From Planctomycetota bacterium (GTDB taxonomy: Bacteria > Planctomycetota > Phycisphaerae > UBA1845), in the NCBI GenBank assembly GCA_016200265.1, contig JACQFE010000019.1, forward strand, positions 44,927-108,926: 64,000 bases of DNA, written 5' to 3'. This document shows, piece after piece, positions 7,567 through 16,538 of this stretch. The notes under the pieces were generated by a model. That model was not told the origin of the DNA. It saw only the letters and a list, made by a program, of their open reading frames with translations, and did no database searches. Position numbers and translations under genes: made by a program. The stretch's first letter is position 1; each line of letters begins with the position of its first letter.

Positions 7567-7588
7567 GTGTGAGATGGGAATCTCGCAC
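7567..7588. repeat. Dispersed palindrome, GTGCGAGAA type (copy 3, diverged)
   Basis: GTGTGAGA and TCTCGCAC pair with one G-T type mismatch around TGGGAA, about 60 bases after copy 2. Confidence 0.5.
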
Positions 7589-7693
7589 AAGCAGGCAAAT
7601 CAAGTTGCATGCGCCGATATTTGTCCGCCCTGCATTTCGACGGTTATCATCAAGCCCGTTCGTTGGCGCCGCACCGTTTTCGGAGATGTTTTC

Positions 7694-8746
7694 ATGCAGC
7701 TTGGAAAAAACTGGATCGCTATCGCCGCGGCCGGAGCGGTCATCGCTCTCACTCGCTTCGCGATGGGTCAGGCCGTCGAGATGCACGACATTTCATTCAA
7801 AGGCGTCGGCGGGTTGGAGCTTCATGGCACGCTCATGACGCCGGAGTGCAAGGACGCGGCGGGCTGTCCGGCGATTCTTCTGATCCCCGGAAGCGGACCG
7901 ACCGATCGCGACGGAAATCAAAAGCCCTACGTGGTCACGGACTTGCTCAAGCAGACGGCCGAGCGGATGAGCACCGACGGCTTCGCCACGCTGCGCTTCG
8001 ATAAACGCGCCTTCGCCGAATACAAGGAGAAATGGCCCAAAGATCCGGCGAAATTCGAGGAGTTCTTCAGTTGGGACAGTTTCGTCGGCGACGCCGAGGC
8101 CGCATTTCGCATTCTTTCGACTCAAAAGGGTATCGATCCGAAGCGCGTAGGAATCTTCGGCCACAGCGAAGGTGCGATCATCGCCGTTGCGGCCGCCACC
8201 GCGAAAGCGGAAAGCGTCGCGCCAAACGTCTTGATTCTCGCGGGAATGCCGGGCCGCAAGCTCGCGGATTGTGTTGAAGAGCAGCTTCGCGATCACTTGC
8301 CGCTAATGGGTAAGACGGACAAAGAAATCGCCGAACTCGTCGCTGCGAATGCGGATATTATGAAACTCGCTATCGAACAGGGTAAAATTCGAGATGAAGT
8401 GCCAAATGACCTAAAGGGACTTTATCCCAAGGGTTTTGGAACGTACTTGCAGAAGTATCTCGCCCTCAATCCATCAGAGTTGGTCGCACAATACGCGGGC
8501 CCGGTGCTTCTCATTCAGGGCGAGAAAGACGCACAGACGAACCCCAAACTCGACCTTCCGCTGCTCGAAGCGGCTTCCAAGGCGCGCAAATCAGGCAGCG
8601 TGGAGACTTTTATCGTCAAAGACGGCAGCCACAACTTAAAGCGCACCTCCGGTCCGCTGGATCCCGGCTTCACCGGCCCGGTCGATGCCGACATGCTCAA
8701 CAAAACGGTGAACTGGCTGCGGACGAATCTCGCTGAGAGGAAATAG
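7694..8746 (+). CDS. Exported alpha/beta hydrolase
   Basis: A 350-residue serine hydrolase with a signal peptide (about 1-25, 'IAIAAAGAVIALTRF'). The order of family marks is complete: 'LIPGSGPTDRDGNQ' (oxyanion region), 'GHSEGAIIAVAAA' with the nucleophile serine, 'GEKDAQTNP' with the likely acid, and 'KDGSHNLK' with the catalytic histidine. It resembles the exported peptidase/esterase-like hydrolases of the S9/dienelactone type. The start at 7694 was chosen over an in-frame start 40 codons upstream because GGAG lies eight bases before it and the signal peptide begins there. The substrate is unknown, and the gene stands alone. Confidence 0.88.
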   Translation: MQLGKNWIAIAAAGAVIALTRFAMGQAVEMHDISFKGVGGLELHGTLMTPECKDAAGCPAILLIPGSGPTDRDGNQKPYVVTDLLKQTAERMSTDGFATLRFDKRAFAEYKEKWPKDPAKFEEFFSWDSFVGDAEAAFRILSTQKGIDPKRVGIFGHSEGAIIAVAAATAKAESVAPNVLILAGMPGRKLADCVEEQLRDHLPLMGKTDKEIAELVAANADIMKLAIEQGKIRDEVPNDLKGLYPKGFGTYLQKYLALNPSELVAQYAGPVLLIQGEKDAQTNPKLDLPLLEAASKARKSGSVETFIVKDGSHNLKRTSGPLDPGFTGPVDADMLNKTVNWLRTNLAERK

Positions 8747-8787
8747 AGGCCGTGCGGTGGACTTCCGTACATTCTTGGACAATTGCT

Positions 8788-9354
8788 TCACGGATCCCCA
8801 CCGCCTTGCTGAAGTCCGTAAATCTGACAATCAATAAACGGGCACGCTGATCCCAACCAGACGGGCTGCCAGGAGTATCCCCCGTGTGCGTAACGGTTGC
8901 ACTCTGTGATGCGAGGCGTGCACTCGCCGCCATCGTAGCCTCAACATGCGCTGAGCGCATAGACTGCAACCGGCCCAGCAGGGATGACTGCAAACGCCGT
9001 TGAAGCACCAGTCATCGCTGCAGGCGTTCCCATCATCCGGGCACGAGCCGTCGCGATTGGTGTACGTGCACGAGTAATACGGCGGCCCGCTGATCTGCGA
9101 GCATTGGGAATTCCTGCAAGGCCCGCCATGACACGGCGAGTCTGTCACGCACTGGCCCTCAAGGCACGAAACAATCTTGCACGGACGCTGCCCGGCGGGC
9201 ACTTCGGCGTGTGCACGCAGCCCCCGGCCGCAAGGCTGCACGAATCGTTCGTGCAATCGTCGCCGTCGTTGTGTACGGACAACACGTCACGCAGTCGGCG
9301 CAGCAATGCTCACCCCCGGACATCGCTGCGTCAGCCCCAGTGCAGCAAGGATCC
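8788..9354 (-). pseudogene. Decayed cysteine-rich secreted protein fragment
   Basis: Immediately downstream of the HEAT-repeat gene, three successive minus-strand frames give protein-like cysteine-rich text that no single frame joins. About 9355-9280 resembles the granulin-like part of the protein encoded at 10400-12910 ('HCCADCVTCCP' against 'HCCADGVTCCP'). About 9275-9190 reads 'DGDDCTNDSC..GGCVHTPKC', then another frame reads 'DGNACSDDWCFNGVC' (about 9190-8960). A third reads 'GGECTPRITECNRYAHGGYS' and ends at the TGA at 8790-8788. At least three frameshifts are needed. It is probably a decayed paralogue of the upstream Cys-rich gene; assembly errors are the alternative. Confidence 0.6.
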
Positions 9355-10389
9355 TCATCCGCCGTGTGTCGGCGGAGCAGCGTTTCGGGCAGCGGTCTGT
9401 TCATGGAGCGATTTCAGGATTCCCGCGGCCTGCTCACGCATGGTTACATCTGGGTCGCTCTGGGCGCGACCTGTCAGAATCGTCTCTACCTCTGGTCTAA
9501 TTTGCCAGTGGCCCTGCGCCTCGAACACCAAGTCCTTACCATGGACGGCCATAGCCGCCTGCAGGGCCGCTTTACGCAGTTCAACGTCCGGATCGCTCAA
9601 GCCCTTTGACACGTAGCTTCTCAGGATTTGCTGCGTCGCCGGGGTGAGTTGAGACGCGCCCTCCGTTTCCATGCCATACTGCGTGATCGCTGAGAGTGCG
9701 GCGCTTCGCCCTTGCAAGTCCACAACTTTCTCAGCGATGGGGAGGAACTCGTCTGTGCCAACGATTTCAAGCAATGCGGTCGCTGCGAAAATTCGAAGGC
9801 TTGCGTCGCCGGGTGCGGCCGTTAAGATTTCCTGAACGCGCGGCACGACCAGCCTGATGTTTTCGGGGTAGCGCGGGGCGGACGGGTTTCCCAATAGGGG
9901 CCCTCCAGGATAACGCGGCAAGTGAGTGATTGTCTGGAGTGCCGCAGATATGACCTCGCTCGCCCTGCCCCGATCCTCCAACAATTCCGCGAGTGCCTTG
10001 ACGACATTGGCATGTTGCTCCCCCGGTGCCAGCACAAGAGCGGTTGCTGAATCCCGTTGGATCGCGACGTCCGAATCCTTCAACCCCGCCAAGAGTTGAT
10101 CCATTCCAGTCGGGAAGCGTGCGGCGCCCTTGTGAAGTAGAATATAATAAGTCATTGCCCTGATCCCATCCTTACGATACGCGGGATCATCACGAAGCGC
10201 TTTCGCCAGTAGAGGCACAACTTCCGAATCGCTGAGTTGCATGAGACAATTGTAAGCCTTCGCTGACGAGTATTCTGCGGCGAAATCGCGAACGCAATCG
10301 TCGGCGTTCGCCGGTACACCTCCCGCCGAGCGTAACACGCAGAGTGCCAGCGAAGAACACAAACCAAAAAGCGTCCCGAGCTTCTTCAT
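9355..10389 (-). CDS. Exported HEAT-repeat protein
   Basis: A 344-residue protein with a signal peptide (1-28) and then a run of helical HEAT/armadillo-like repeats. Typical pieces are 'LLAKALRDDPAYRKDGIRAM', 'LLAGLKDSDVAIQRDSATAL' and 'DPDVELRKAALQAAM'. Such repeats make curved scaffolds that bind other proteins. The ATG follows the stop of the Cys-Cys-rich gene by ten bases, with GAGGAG as ribosome binding site, so the two genes form an operon and may work together outside the cytoplasm. The C-terminus ends in a Pro/Gly-rich tail next to a decayed gene. No enzyme motif is present and the function is unknown. Confidence 0.8.
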   Translation of the reverse strand: MKKLGTLFGLCSSLALCVLRSAGGVPANADDCVRDFAAEYSSAKAYNCLMQLSDSEVVPLLAKALRDDPAYRKDGIRAMTYYILLHKGAARFPTGMDQLLAGLKDSDVAIQRDSATALVLAPGEQHANVVKALAELLEDRGRASEVISAALQTITHLPRYPGGPLLGNPSAPRYPENIRLVVPRVQEILTAAPGDASLRIFAATALLEIVGTDEFLPIAEKVVDLQGRSAALSAITQYGMETEGASQLTPATQQILRSYVSKGLSDPDVELRKAALQAAMAVHGKDLVFEAQGHWQIRPEVETILTGRAQSDPDVTMREQAAGILKSLHEQTAARNAAPPTHGG

Positions 10390-10399
10390 TTTGATCTCC

Positions 10400-12910
10400 T
10401 CACGGAATCAGGACCGGCTGCCAAGAAATACTGACGTTTAGGTCGTTGTCAGGAGGCAACAACCAGTAGCCGTTACTCATGATCTGACATGGGTCAACTA
10501 TTGGATAAACTCCTCCGTTGACAATCAATTCGTGCCATGGAAAACCATCCATGAAACCATCGAACCGCATCTCGAGTGGACCCAATGTATTGCCTTCGCA
10601 TTCTTGCTTGAGGTAAACAGTCAGGTCCGAGTCAATCGAAGGCGTTCCTGGACCGCTGCAGCCTGCAGTCGCGAACAGATGGAATCGAACCTTCACATTA
10701 TTATTGTCAATTCGCTCCGGTAGGGTTTCCCATCCGGAACTGCCGGGTCCGCTGCAATTCGGCTGCTGGTTCGGACCTGCGTAGAAACGACACAGAATAG
10801 AACACCAGTCCGCGTAAGGCGGCGGGGTTTCAAGAAGTGAGATGTAGCCATTCGATATTCCCGAGGATTGTACGGGAGGGCCGACTTCGCCGACTGAGTA
10901 GATCGGATCAAGCTTCATCACAATGCTTTGCTGCGTGCGGCTTGTTCCCGGAGCATTGAATACACGCCCATCACCCGAAAAGAAGGGCCACACAGGACTC
11001 GGATAACCTGTTTGAATGTAACCGCAGCTAATGAATGTCTTGTACTCTAGCGTAACCGGTGTGTAGGTTCGATTGATCGTCAGGGTACCGGAGGCGCCAC
11101 ATGACTGCCCGTTGGCACTTCCTGAAACATCAATGATGACATCACTGGGTGGTGCGTCGCCGTGAATGTAAACGCTGACAGTCCGCGTTTGATTACCGTC
11201 GGCGCAGTTGATCGGCTCAGGGATGGAAATATCGAGCCAAGGCTGCATAATGAGACTATACGGCGTGGGGTAACGCGCGTGGACATCGAATGTCATGCTA
11301 TTGCACCCCGGCCGGCAACTCCCCGTCAGAGTCAATTCTATCGTCTGACAAGGCGCGCCGCTCGCCGAACTCAGCGAAACAGAGCATCCTGGCTGTACGC
11401 ATTCTTCGTTGCAGCAAATGTATCCATCGGCACAGCACGCGTGTCCGCAACAAGAATCCGCGCCCGAGGCCGTTGCGCTCGTCGGACAGCAAGTCACCCC
11501 ATCTGCACAACAATGTTGGCCCGACGGACAACAGCCCGTTTCGCCGCAGCACTCCTGGCCGTCCGGGCAGCATACGGCCGTTCCGGGGCAACATTGCTCA
11601 CCGTCGCACTTCGGTTCGTGCCAACAGGACCCCGCGCTGCACCCGTCGATCGTGCAGACGTCTCCATCGTCGCAATTCATACACAAACATCGATTGCAGA
11701 TACATGGGTCGCATAGGCACGGATTCCCGCACAACGGATCGCATGGGTTGCTGTTCCCGCAGCATGGATTGTCCGGATTGCAGCATGGGTCGGGATCGCC
11801 GCAGCAGATATCACTCGAATTGCAGCACGGGTCCGTGCTCCCGCAACATGGATTGTCCGAATTGCAGCAACGATTCGGATCCCCGCAGCATCGGTCGTTC
11901 GAATCGCAGCACGGATCTGAATTCCCGCAGCACGGTTCGCCCCGGCAACACCGATTCCCACAGCACGGGTCATCGCAGCAGGGGTCCGTGCTTCCACAGC
12001 AGGGGTCCGTACCGCTGCAACACGGATTCCCGCAGCATGGATCACCCGATCCGCAGCAGGGGTCCGGATCACCGCAGCATGGATTGGTGCTGCCGCAGCA
12101 GGGATCGGGGTTCCCGCAACAAGGCGTGCCGCAGCAGCCCGTGCAACCGCCTCCACCACCGCATTTCCCCGTGCCCGTGGAAACCACGGCAGTGATGATC
12201 ATCTCGCGAGGCGACCGTATTCCGACTTGCCGCAGCGGCGCCCACAATTCCGCCGCACCCAATACCTCGATCCGAGGTGCGTGATCTTCCGCCGACGCAA
12301 CCGGAATCGGACAACCTCCCGGTCCGGTGGACACGCCGGAGACGTTCACATCCGTGGCAAGCTCCGGACCTAGAGCCGACGCATCAAAACCCATGATCCT
12401 GAGGATCGTGTCCCGCATGGCCGGCACCCAGTGATCGCCGCGACCGGTGAATCCTTCGATCTTCGCCACCTTCTTACCGAGATCGGGAAAATTGGCCATC
12501 AGTTTGACCGCGTCATCGCTAAATTGCTTGCCAAGTCTGTGCATCGCAAGTACGGCATCGTCTTCGTCAATAATCAAACGATCATAAACCCAAACCTGAC
12601 CGATATCATCGCGCCACCAGCCGAGATACCCTGTGGAATCGCGATTGTCGTCCAACGGAATCATTGAAGGGAAAATGACGATCGTGCCTTTATTTGAGAG
12701 CGCCCGCAGCGTAAGTTCCGCTGTATCGCGAATGAACCCTGAATCTCGCCCACCAGCGGTAGGCGATCGAGGCCCATCGAAGGTGCGCTCCGCGTCTTGC
12801 GCATTCACGACGCTTCGATCGATAATGCTGAATTGCAAGACGGACACCCATAGCGCGGCCAATGTGCATGACCGCCGAGTACTGTAAAAGCGACTTGTAT
12901 GCGACGACAT
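10400..12910 (-). CDS. Secreted protein with Cys-Cys heptad array
   Basis: An 836-residue exported protein (signal peptide 1-37). Residues 40-245 form a domain of mixed character that I do not recognise. About residues 250-400 are a low-complexity array with some 20 Cys-Cys pairs in DPCCGS-type units of about seven residues (DNA roughly 11700-12165). This runs into 'CDPCICNRCLCMNC' and then a granulin-like section with 'CCPDGQECC' and 'HCCADGVTCCP' (about 430-500). The last 330 residues look like beta-sandwich with paired cysteines. The start has AAGGGGAAGG about seven bases upstream. It is the first gene of an operon with a HEAT-repeat protein. The array suggests dense disulfide cross-linking or metal binding; both are inference. 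Confidence 0.8.
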   Translation of the reverse strand: MSSHTSRFYSTRRSCTLAALWVSVLQFSIIDRSVVNAQDAERTFDGPRSPTAGGRDSGFIRDTAELTLRALSNKGTIVIFPSMIPLDDNRDSTGYLGWWRDDIGQVWVYDRLIIDEDDAVLAMHRLGKQFSDDAVKLMANFPDLGKKVAKIEGFTGRGDHWVPAMRDTILRIMGFDASALGPELATDVNVSGVSTGPGGCPIPVASAEDHAPRIEVLGAAELWAPLRQVGIRSPREMIITAVVSTGTGKCGGGGGCTGCCGTPCCGNPDPCCGSTNPCCGDPDPCCGSGDPCCGNPCCSGTDPCCGSTDPCCDDPCCGNRCCRGEPCCGNSDPCCDSNDRCCGDPNRCCNSDNPCCGSTDPCCNSSDICCGDPDPCCNPDNPCCGNSNPCDPLCGNPCLCDPCICNRCLCMNCDDGDVCTIDGCSAGSCWHEPKCDGEQCCPGTAVCCPDGQECCGETGCCPSGQHCCADGVTCCPTSATASGADSCCGHACCADGYICCNEECVQPGCSVSLSSASGAPCQTIELTLTGSCRPGCNSMTFDVHARYPTPYSLIMQPWLDISIPEPINCADGNQTRTVSVYIHGDAPPSDVIIDVSGSANGQSCGASGTLTINRTYTPVTLEYKTFISCGYIQTGYPSPVWPFFSGDGRVFNAPGTSRTQQSIVMKLDPIYSVGEVGPPVQSSGISNGYISLLETPPPYADWCSILCRFYAGPNQQPNCSGPGSSGWETLPERIDNNNVKVRFHLFATAGCSGPGTPSIDSDLTVYLKQECEGNTLGPLEMRFDGFMDGFPWHELIVNGGVYPIVDPCQIMSNGYWLLPPDNDLNVSISWQPVLIP

Positions 12911-13066
12911 ATGCGCCTTCCCCTTCTCAAAAAAGAAGCGCCGATCGCTGGAATCAAGTGATATGGAAAAGCGGGCTAATCGAGATTAACGGACCCGTCA
13001 AGAATAATTTCAATCTGACTGCAAGCACGGCTTCAAGGGAAGTTCTCTGAATTCAGGCAGCGTGCT

Positions 13067-14464
13067 TCAGATCGTCTTGACGCCGAAGCGTTTCATCGCC
13101 TCGGCCACGAGGTAGAACGAGCCGGTGATGCAGATGAGGTCTTCGCGACTTATGGCGCGCATGGCGATCTCCATCGCTTCGTTGAGATTGCGGGCGACCT
13201 GGGCCATTTTGCCGCAGTGCTCGATATACTGGGCGGCGAGTTCGGCGGGTTCGGCCGTACGCCGCGAGCCAGTGCTGGTGAAGATGACTTTGTCAGCGCC
13301 GACCTGAATGCGCCGGATCATTCCAGGGATGTCCTTGTCGCGCTGGCACGCGAAGATGACCACCATGGAATCATACGTGATGTTCTGCCCGATCGCACGC
13401 ATCAAGGCGTCGACGCTGGCCGCATTGTGAGCGCCGTCGACAAGCACGCGCGGATTCTCGCTGATGATCTGCATCCGCCCCGGCAGATTCACATTTGCCA
13501 GACCCGCGACCGCGGCCGAATCATCGAATTCCAAGCCGCGCGACTTCAGGATGTCGAGCATGCCCAGGGCGATACTGCAATTGACGGCCTGATGTTCGCC
13601 GGGCAGCGGAACCTGAACGTGCTCATACTTGCTCGTCGGCGTGGTCAGGCAGATGCGCGCGTGACGACCGGCCACTCGCGAATGCTCGAAGCGATAGCTG
13701 AATTCGACGTTCTCATCCGCGAAACGCAGTGGGGCGTTTACCGAGTCAGCCACTTCACGAAGGACTTTGCGGACGCTCTCCGGCTGGGTCGCGCTGATGA
13801 CCGGCACACCTTTTTTGAAAATGCCGGCCTTCTCGCGAGCGATTGACTCCAACGTGCTGCCGAGCTGAGCGACGTGGTCGTAGCTGATGTTGGTGATGCC
13901 GACGACTTCCGGCGTGACCACATTCGTCGCATCGAGCCGTCCGCCAAGACCGGTTTCCAGCACGGCGAGGTCGGCGTCCTTGTCGGCAAAATAGACAAAC
14001 GCCGCCGCGGTCAGAACCTCAAAATACGTCGGATCAGCGACTTTGGCCCTCTTCGCAGCATTGGCGACGGCGGCAACCGACTTGGCAAACGCCCCCTCGG
14101 AAATGGCGTGACCGTCGATCCTAATTCGCTCGCGAACGTCGAGCAAGTGCGGGGACGTGTAGAGGCCGACCTTGAACCCCGCAGCACGCAACATCTCATA
14201 AAGCATGGACGATGTGCTGCCCTTACCTTTGGTCCCTGCGATATGGGCTGTCTTAAACTGCTTGTGTGGATTACCCAGTTCACTCAGTATCTTTGAGATT
14301 CTGGATAATCCGAAAGTCTTGTTTGAGTATTGAGGCCCGATAATCCGCTCGTTATTCGCAAGGGTATCTAAGAACGATACTGCTTTTCCCAGCGTAGAAA
14401 TCGAACCGGCAGCGTGTTTCGTTTGTGGCTTATGATTTGTCTTTTTTATTGCAACTTTAGGCAT
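13067..14464 (-). CDS. folC: Folylpolyglutamate/dihydrofolate synthase
   Basis: A 465-residue Mur-ligase-family enzyme that adds glutamate to folates and, in many bacteria, also makes dihydrofolate from dihydropteroate. The ATP-binding loop is 'HIAGTKGKGSTSS' (74-86), followed by 'GLYTSPHL', the FolC signature. 'LETGLGGRLDATNV' and 'GITNISYDHVAQLG' mark the magnesium and nucleotide sites, and 'LVDGAHNAAS' begins the C-terminal domain. The first 24 residues are Lys/Thr-rich and precede the usual FolC start, a basic extension of unknown role. The gene is monocistronic, flanked by unrelated genes, and shows no frame damage. Confidence 0.93.
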   Translation of the reverse strand: MPKVAIKKTNHKPQTKHAAGSISTLGKAVSFLDTLANNERIIGPQYSNKTFGLSRISKILSELGNPHKQFKTAHIAGTKGKGSTSSMLYEMLRAAGFKVGLYTSPHLLDVRERIRIDGHAISEGAFAKSVAAVANAAKRAKVADPTYFEVLTAAAFVYFADKDADLAVLETGLGGRLDATNVVTPEVVGITNISYDHVAQLGSTLESIAREKAGIFKKGVPVISATQPESVRKVLREVADSVNAPLRFADENVEFSYRFEHSRVAGRHARICLTTPTSKYEHVQVPLPGEHQAVNCSIALGMLDILKSRGLEFDDSAAVAGLANVNLPGRMQIISENPRVLVDGAHNAASVDALMRAIGQNITYDSMVVIFACQRDKDIPGMIRRIQVGADKVIFTSTGSRRTAEPAELAAQYIEHCGKMAQVARNLNEAMEIAMRAISREDLICITGSFYLVAEAMKRFGVKTI

Positions 14465-14692
14465 TGTGCGGATTCTACCTGAAAATTAAGGATTCGTCAA
14501 ATCTCGGACCTTGCGTTTCTCTTCAATCTGGACTCTACAGGGTGTATATCAGTTCTCCCAAGCCACATGTTCTTACGTATTTGAAACGAAGAGTGGGGGA
14601 CGTAGCGAAAAGGCTCAAATTGGCCACAATTTGGGTTACTTATTGGCCCTGATTGGGGCCGTATGTCCCGCTCCGGACTGAATTTCGGGATT

Positions 14693-15150
14693 TCATGGAT
14701 TGGGAACTACGTTTCGGATGATGCCAAAATCATCCCGGAAGCCGTCATCCTGGCTAGGAAGTTGGGTCTTAATCGCGATGATGCGATCGCGCTGGTAGGT
14801 GGCGAAGCTGCCCAGTTCGGCGCCCTCGCCAACGAGCGGCGGAGTGTTGTCGCGCTGACGCTGTTTGAGATTGTCGAAAATCTGCGTATGGCTGGCGCTG
14901 TCGTTGAAGAAATCGAGCCCGATGACGTTGATCGCGCCGCCGCACATGGTGCCAAAGTCGTCGTCGTGGCGGATGATCTGCCCGCCGCCGGAGTGAATCC
15001 GCGGTCGACCGTTGGCCCCGTCTTCAAGCGAAAGCTGGAACTTGAATTCCGCTTGCAGGCAGGTTTCCCAGGGCTTGCACTCCGTCGCGTCGATGCTGTG
15101 CGTTGCCATTTCCGTATCCAGGTCGCCGAACGAGCAGGCCGGAAGTGAAG
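14693..15150 (-). pseudogene. Truncated secreted-protein fragment (minus strand)
   Basis: From about 15150 leftwards the minus strand reads as protein with strong G/C at third codon positions: 'SFGDLDTEMATHSIDATE', 'CLQAEFKFQLSLEDG', 'GAINVIGLDFFNDSASHTQ', then 'IFDNLK', a usual end of jelly-roll domains. The frame stays open further upstream, but there it is antisense to another gene fragment, so the true 5' part is missing. Reading continues to a stop at 14693, with doubtful quality after about 14860. There is no start codon or ribosome binding site. It is probably a remnant of a large secreted protein. Confidence 0.45.
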
Positions 15151-15153
15151 CTA

Positions 15154-15648
15154 AAGTGCGTTCGCCACACTGGACACCGATCTTACTCTGAATGCCGGTT
15201 ACAATGGACCTTCGGCAGGACAACGTCGGGCCGCTCACCACGAAGGCCAAGTTTGATATCTGGAACATTAACGAAACGCGCCTTTCGGGCACGGAGCGTT
15301 GCGTAACCTGCTGGGATCAGACGCTGCTCAGCAAGTACGCCGATCCCAATAACTTCATCATTGACAACTTGCAGACCGACGTCGGCAAGGCCCGCATCGA
15401 CGGGATCGCCAGCTCGCGTTGTGATAATCCCGACTTGAATTGCAATGATCGCGTGAACAGCAGCCAAATCGCGGATGGCACGGTTCCGTCGCTTGGTTGC
15501 AGCTTGAATCTCCCCATCCTCGGCGTGGCCAGCAAGCTCTTAGCGATCAGCGGTACGACGTGTGGCGACGCCGCTGCAACCGGATCAGCACATATCGGTC
15601 TCGGCACGGAACCCGCCGCAATGCTTTATGATATTGTTCGCGACGACC
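15154..15648 (+). pseudogene. Frameshifted, truncated planctomycete surface-protein fragment
   Basis: Reading rightwards from about 15154, 'SAFATLDTDLTLNAGYNGPS' is followed, after a one-base frame change near 15218, by 'DNVGPLTTKAKFDIWNINET' and 'CVTCWDQTLLSKYADPNN'. A further 'LQTDVGKARIDGIASSRC' and 'AHIGLGTEPAAM' follow before the text becomes random near 15648. This wording is familiar from large uncharacterised planctomycete proteins. Both ends are missing. The fragment lies head to head with the minus-strand fragment ending near 15150, so a rearrangement brought them together. Confidence 0.5.
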
Positions 15649-15766
15649 AGGACGCTCGCTCCGGCGCCGTGGGTGACAGCGCTTCGGCGCCCCGCCGGTG
15701 GGAAAGCCGGAATTTCCGGCACACCTTGATCACCCGGATCGCTAGGACGGTCGCAACGCCGGAAAA

Positions 15767-15958
15767 TCAAGAACTGCCTGCGGCATCATCCTGAAGCGGA
15801 CAGTTTTTCGCGTTATTTAATTCTTCGACGAATGCGGCCATATCCTCCTGGGCCTCAAAAATTTCGTCCAACGTCAACTTGGCCCAGTATTCAAGCAGAT
15901 TGCGCCGGCTGCCTTCCCACGTTGTAAGACTCCAGTCGATGTTGTCTTCACGATTCAT
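15767..15958 (-). CDS. Small partner protein of the nucleotidyltransferase
   Basis: A 63-residue acidic, helical protein with 'WSLTTWEGSRRNLLEYWAKL' followed by 'DEIFEAQEDMAAFVEEL'. The start was placed at the ATG at 15958, which overlaps the last eleven bases of the nucleotidyltransferase gene in another frame, a typical sign of translational coupling. Small proteins with a similar Trp, Gly, Arg-Arg, Trp, Leu-Thr pattern often accompany such nucleotidyltransferases in planctomycete genomes, from memory. It is probably a regulator or antitoxin-like partner, but this is inference. No DNA-binding motif is evident. Confidence 0.6.
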   Translation of the reverse strand: MNREDNIDWSLTTWEGSRRNLLEYWAKLTLDEIFEAQEDMAAFVEELNNAKNCPLQDDAAGSS

Positions 15959-16460
15959 TGGGGCGATTTTTCTTGACCTGTTTGAGTTCTTCCACGTCCG
16001 CAAGATCTCGCGGACGCGCGGCTTCCGTTTTCATGCGAATAAGCGTATCCAAAGATACGAACCTCACGACGGCTCCGTTGCTCATTCCCTTTTGGATCGC
16101 GTTTTGATACTCCTCGTCAAACGGAAACGGCTCCTCAATAAATACGTCAACCGCGACTGACTGGTGCTTGTCGCTTCGAAATTGAAGTACGCGCATTCCT
16201 TTGTCGCGAATCCAACCCTTGCGCGTCTCGGCGTCCGCAAAACCGTCCACGGTAACAGGTACAATGGGCAGATATCCAAGCGAAGCGAGCGATCGAAACG
16301 CCTTTTGCACGTTGTCCGCGACCAATCGGATTACGATGTCCACGTCGGCGGTGAACCGGAGCAAGCCGTGCGCATTGACTGCCAGACCGCCTACGACAAG
16401 AAAGCGAACTCCTCCATCGTGCAGGACCTTCATGATATGTTGAAGGCTTTCTTTCTTCAC
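15948..16460 (-). CDS. Nucleotidyltransferase-fold protein (AbiEii/MNT-like)
   Basis: A 170-residue protein of the minimal nucleotidyltransferase superfamily. It has the 'VVGGLAVNAHG' motif (22-32) followed by T37, D39 and D41 in 'RFTADVDIVI', giving the metal-binding acid pair. The third acid is probably D134 or a neighbour in 'VAVDVFIEEP'. The start codon is GTG at 16460, with only a weak GCGAG site. The small downstream gene overlaps its end, so the pair forms a two-gene module like known nucleotidyltransferase toxin-antitoxin pairs. Toxicity has not been shown for this version, and the order (transferase first) should be noted. Confidence 0.8.
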   Translation of the reverse strand: MKKESLQHIMKVLHDGGVRFLVVGGLAVNAHGLLRFTADVDIVIRLVADNVQKAFRSLASLGYLPIVPVTVDGFADAETRKGWIRDKGMRVLQFRSDKHQSVAVDVFIEEPFPFDEEYQNAIQKGMSNGAVVRFVSLDTLIRMKTEAARPRDLADVEELKQVKKNRPNES

Positions 16461-16538
16461 AATTCGGCTCGCTGTGAATTCGCGTCATGATCGACGGGCA
16501 TTTCAGTCGCTTTCATGATCGAACTCGAACTTGGAAAA

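Larger units (their letters stand above)
7282..7693. other. Intergenic region with hairpin repeats
   Basis: 412 bases between the methyltransferase and the hydrolase. It contains the small Lys-rich frame and two GTGCGAGAA-type palindromes. No promoter was clearly recognised. Confidence 0.5.

Noticed and set aside
11290..12195. Long plus-strand frames rich in Ser/Arg/Asn opposite the Cys-Cys array
   Set aside because: They are antisense readings of the 21-base repeats and have no starts with ribosome binding sites.
14463..14692. Possible tRNA or small gene between folC and the decayed fragments
   Set aside because: No TTCGA/TTCAA loop with an acceptor stem and no frame with a ribosome binding site.
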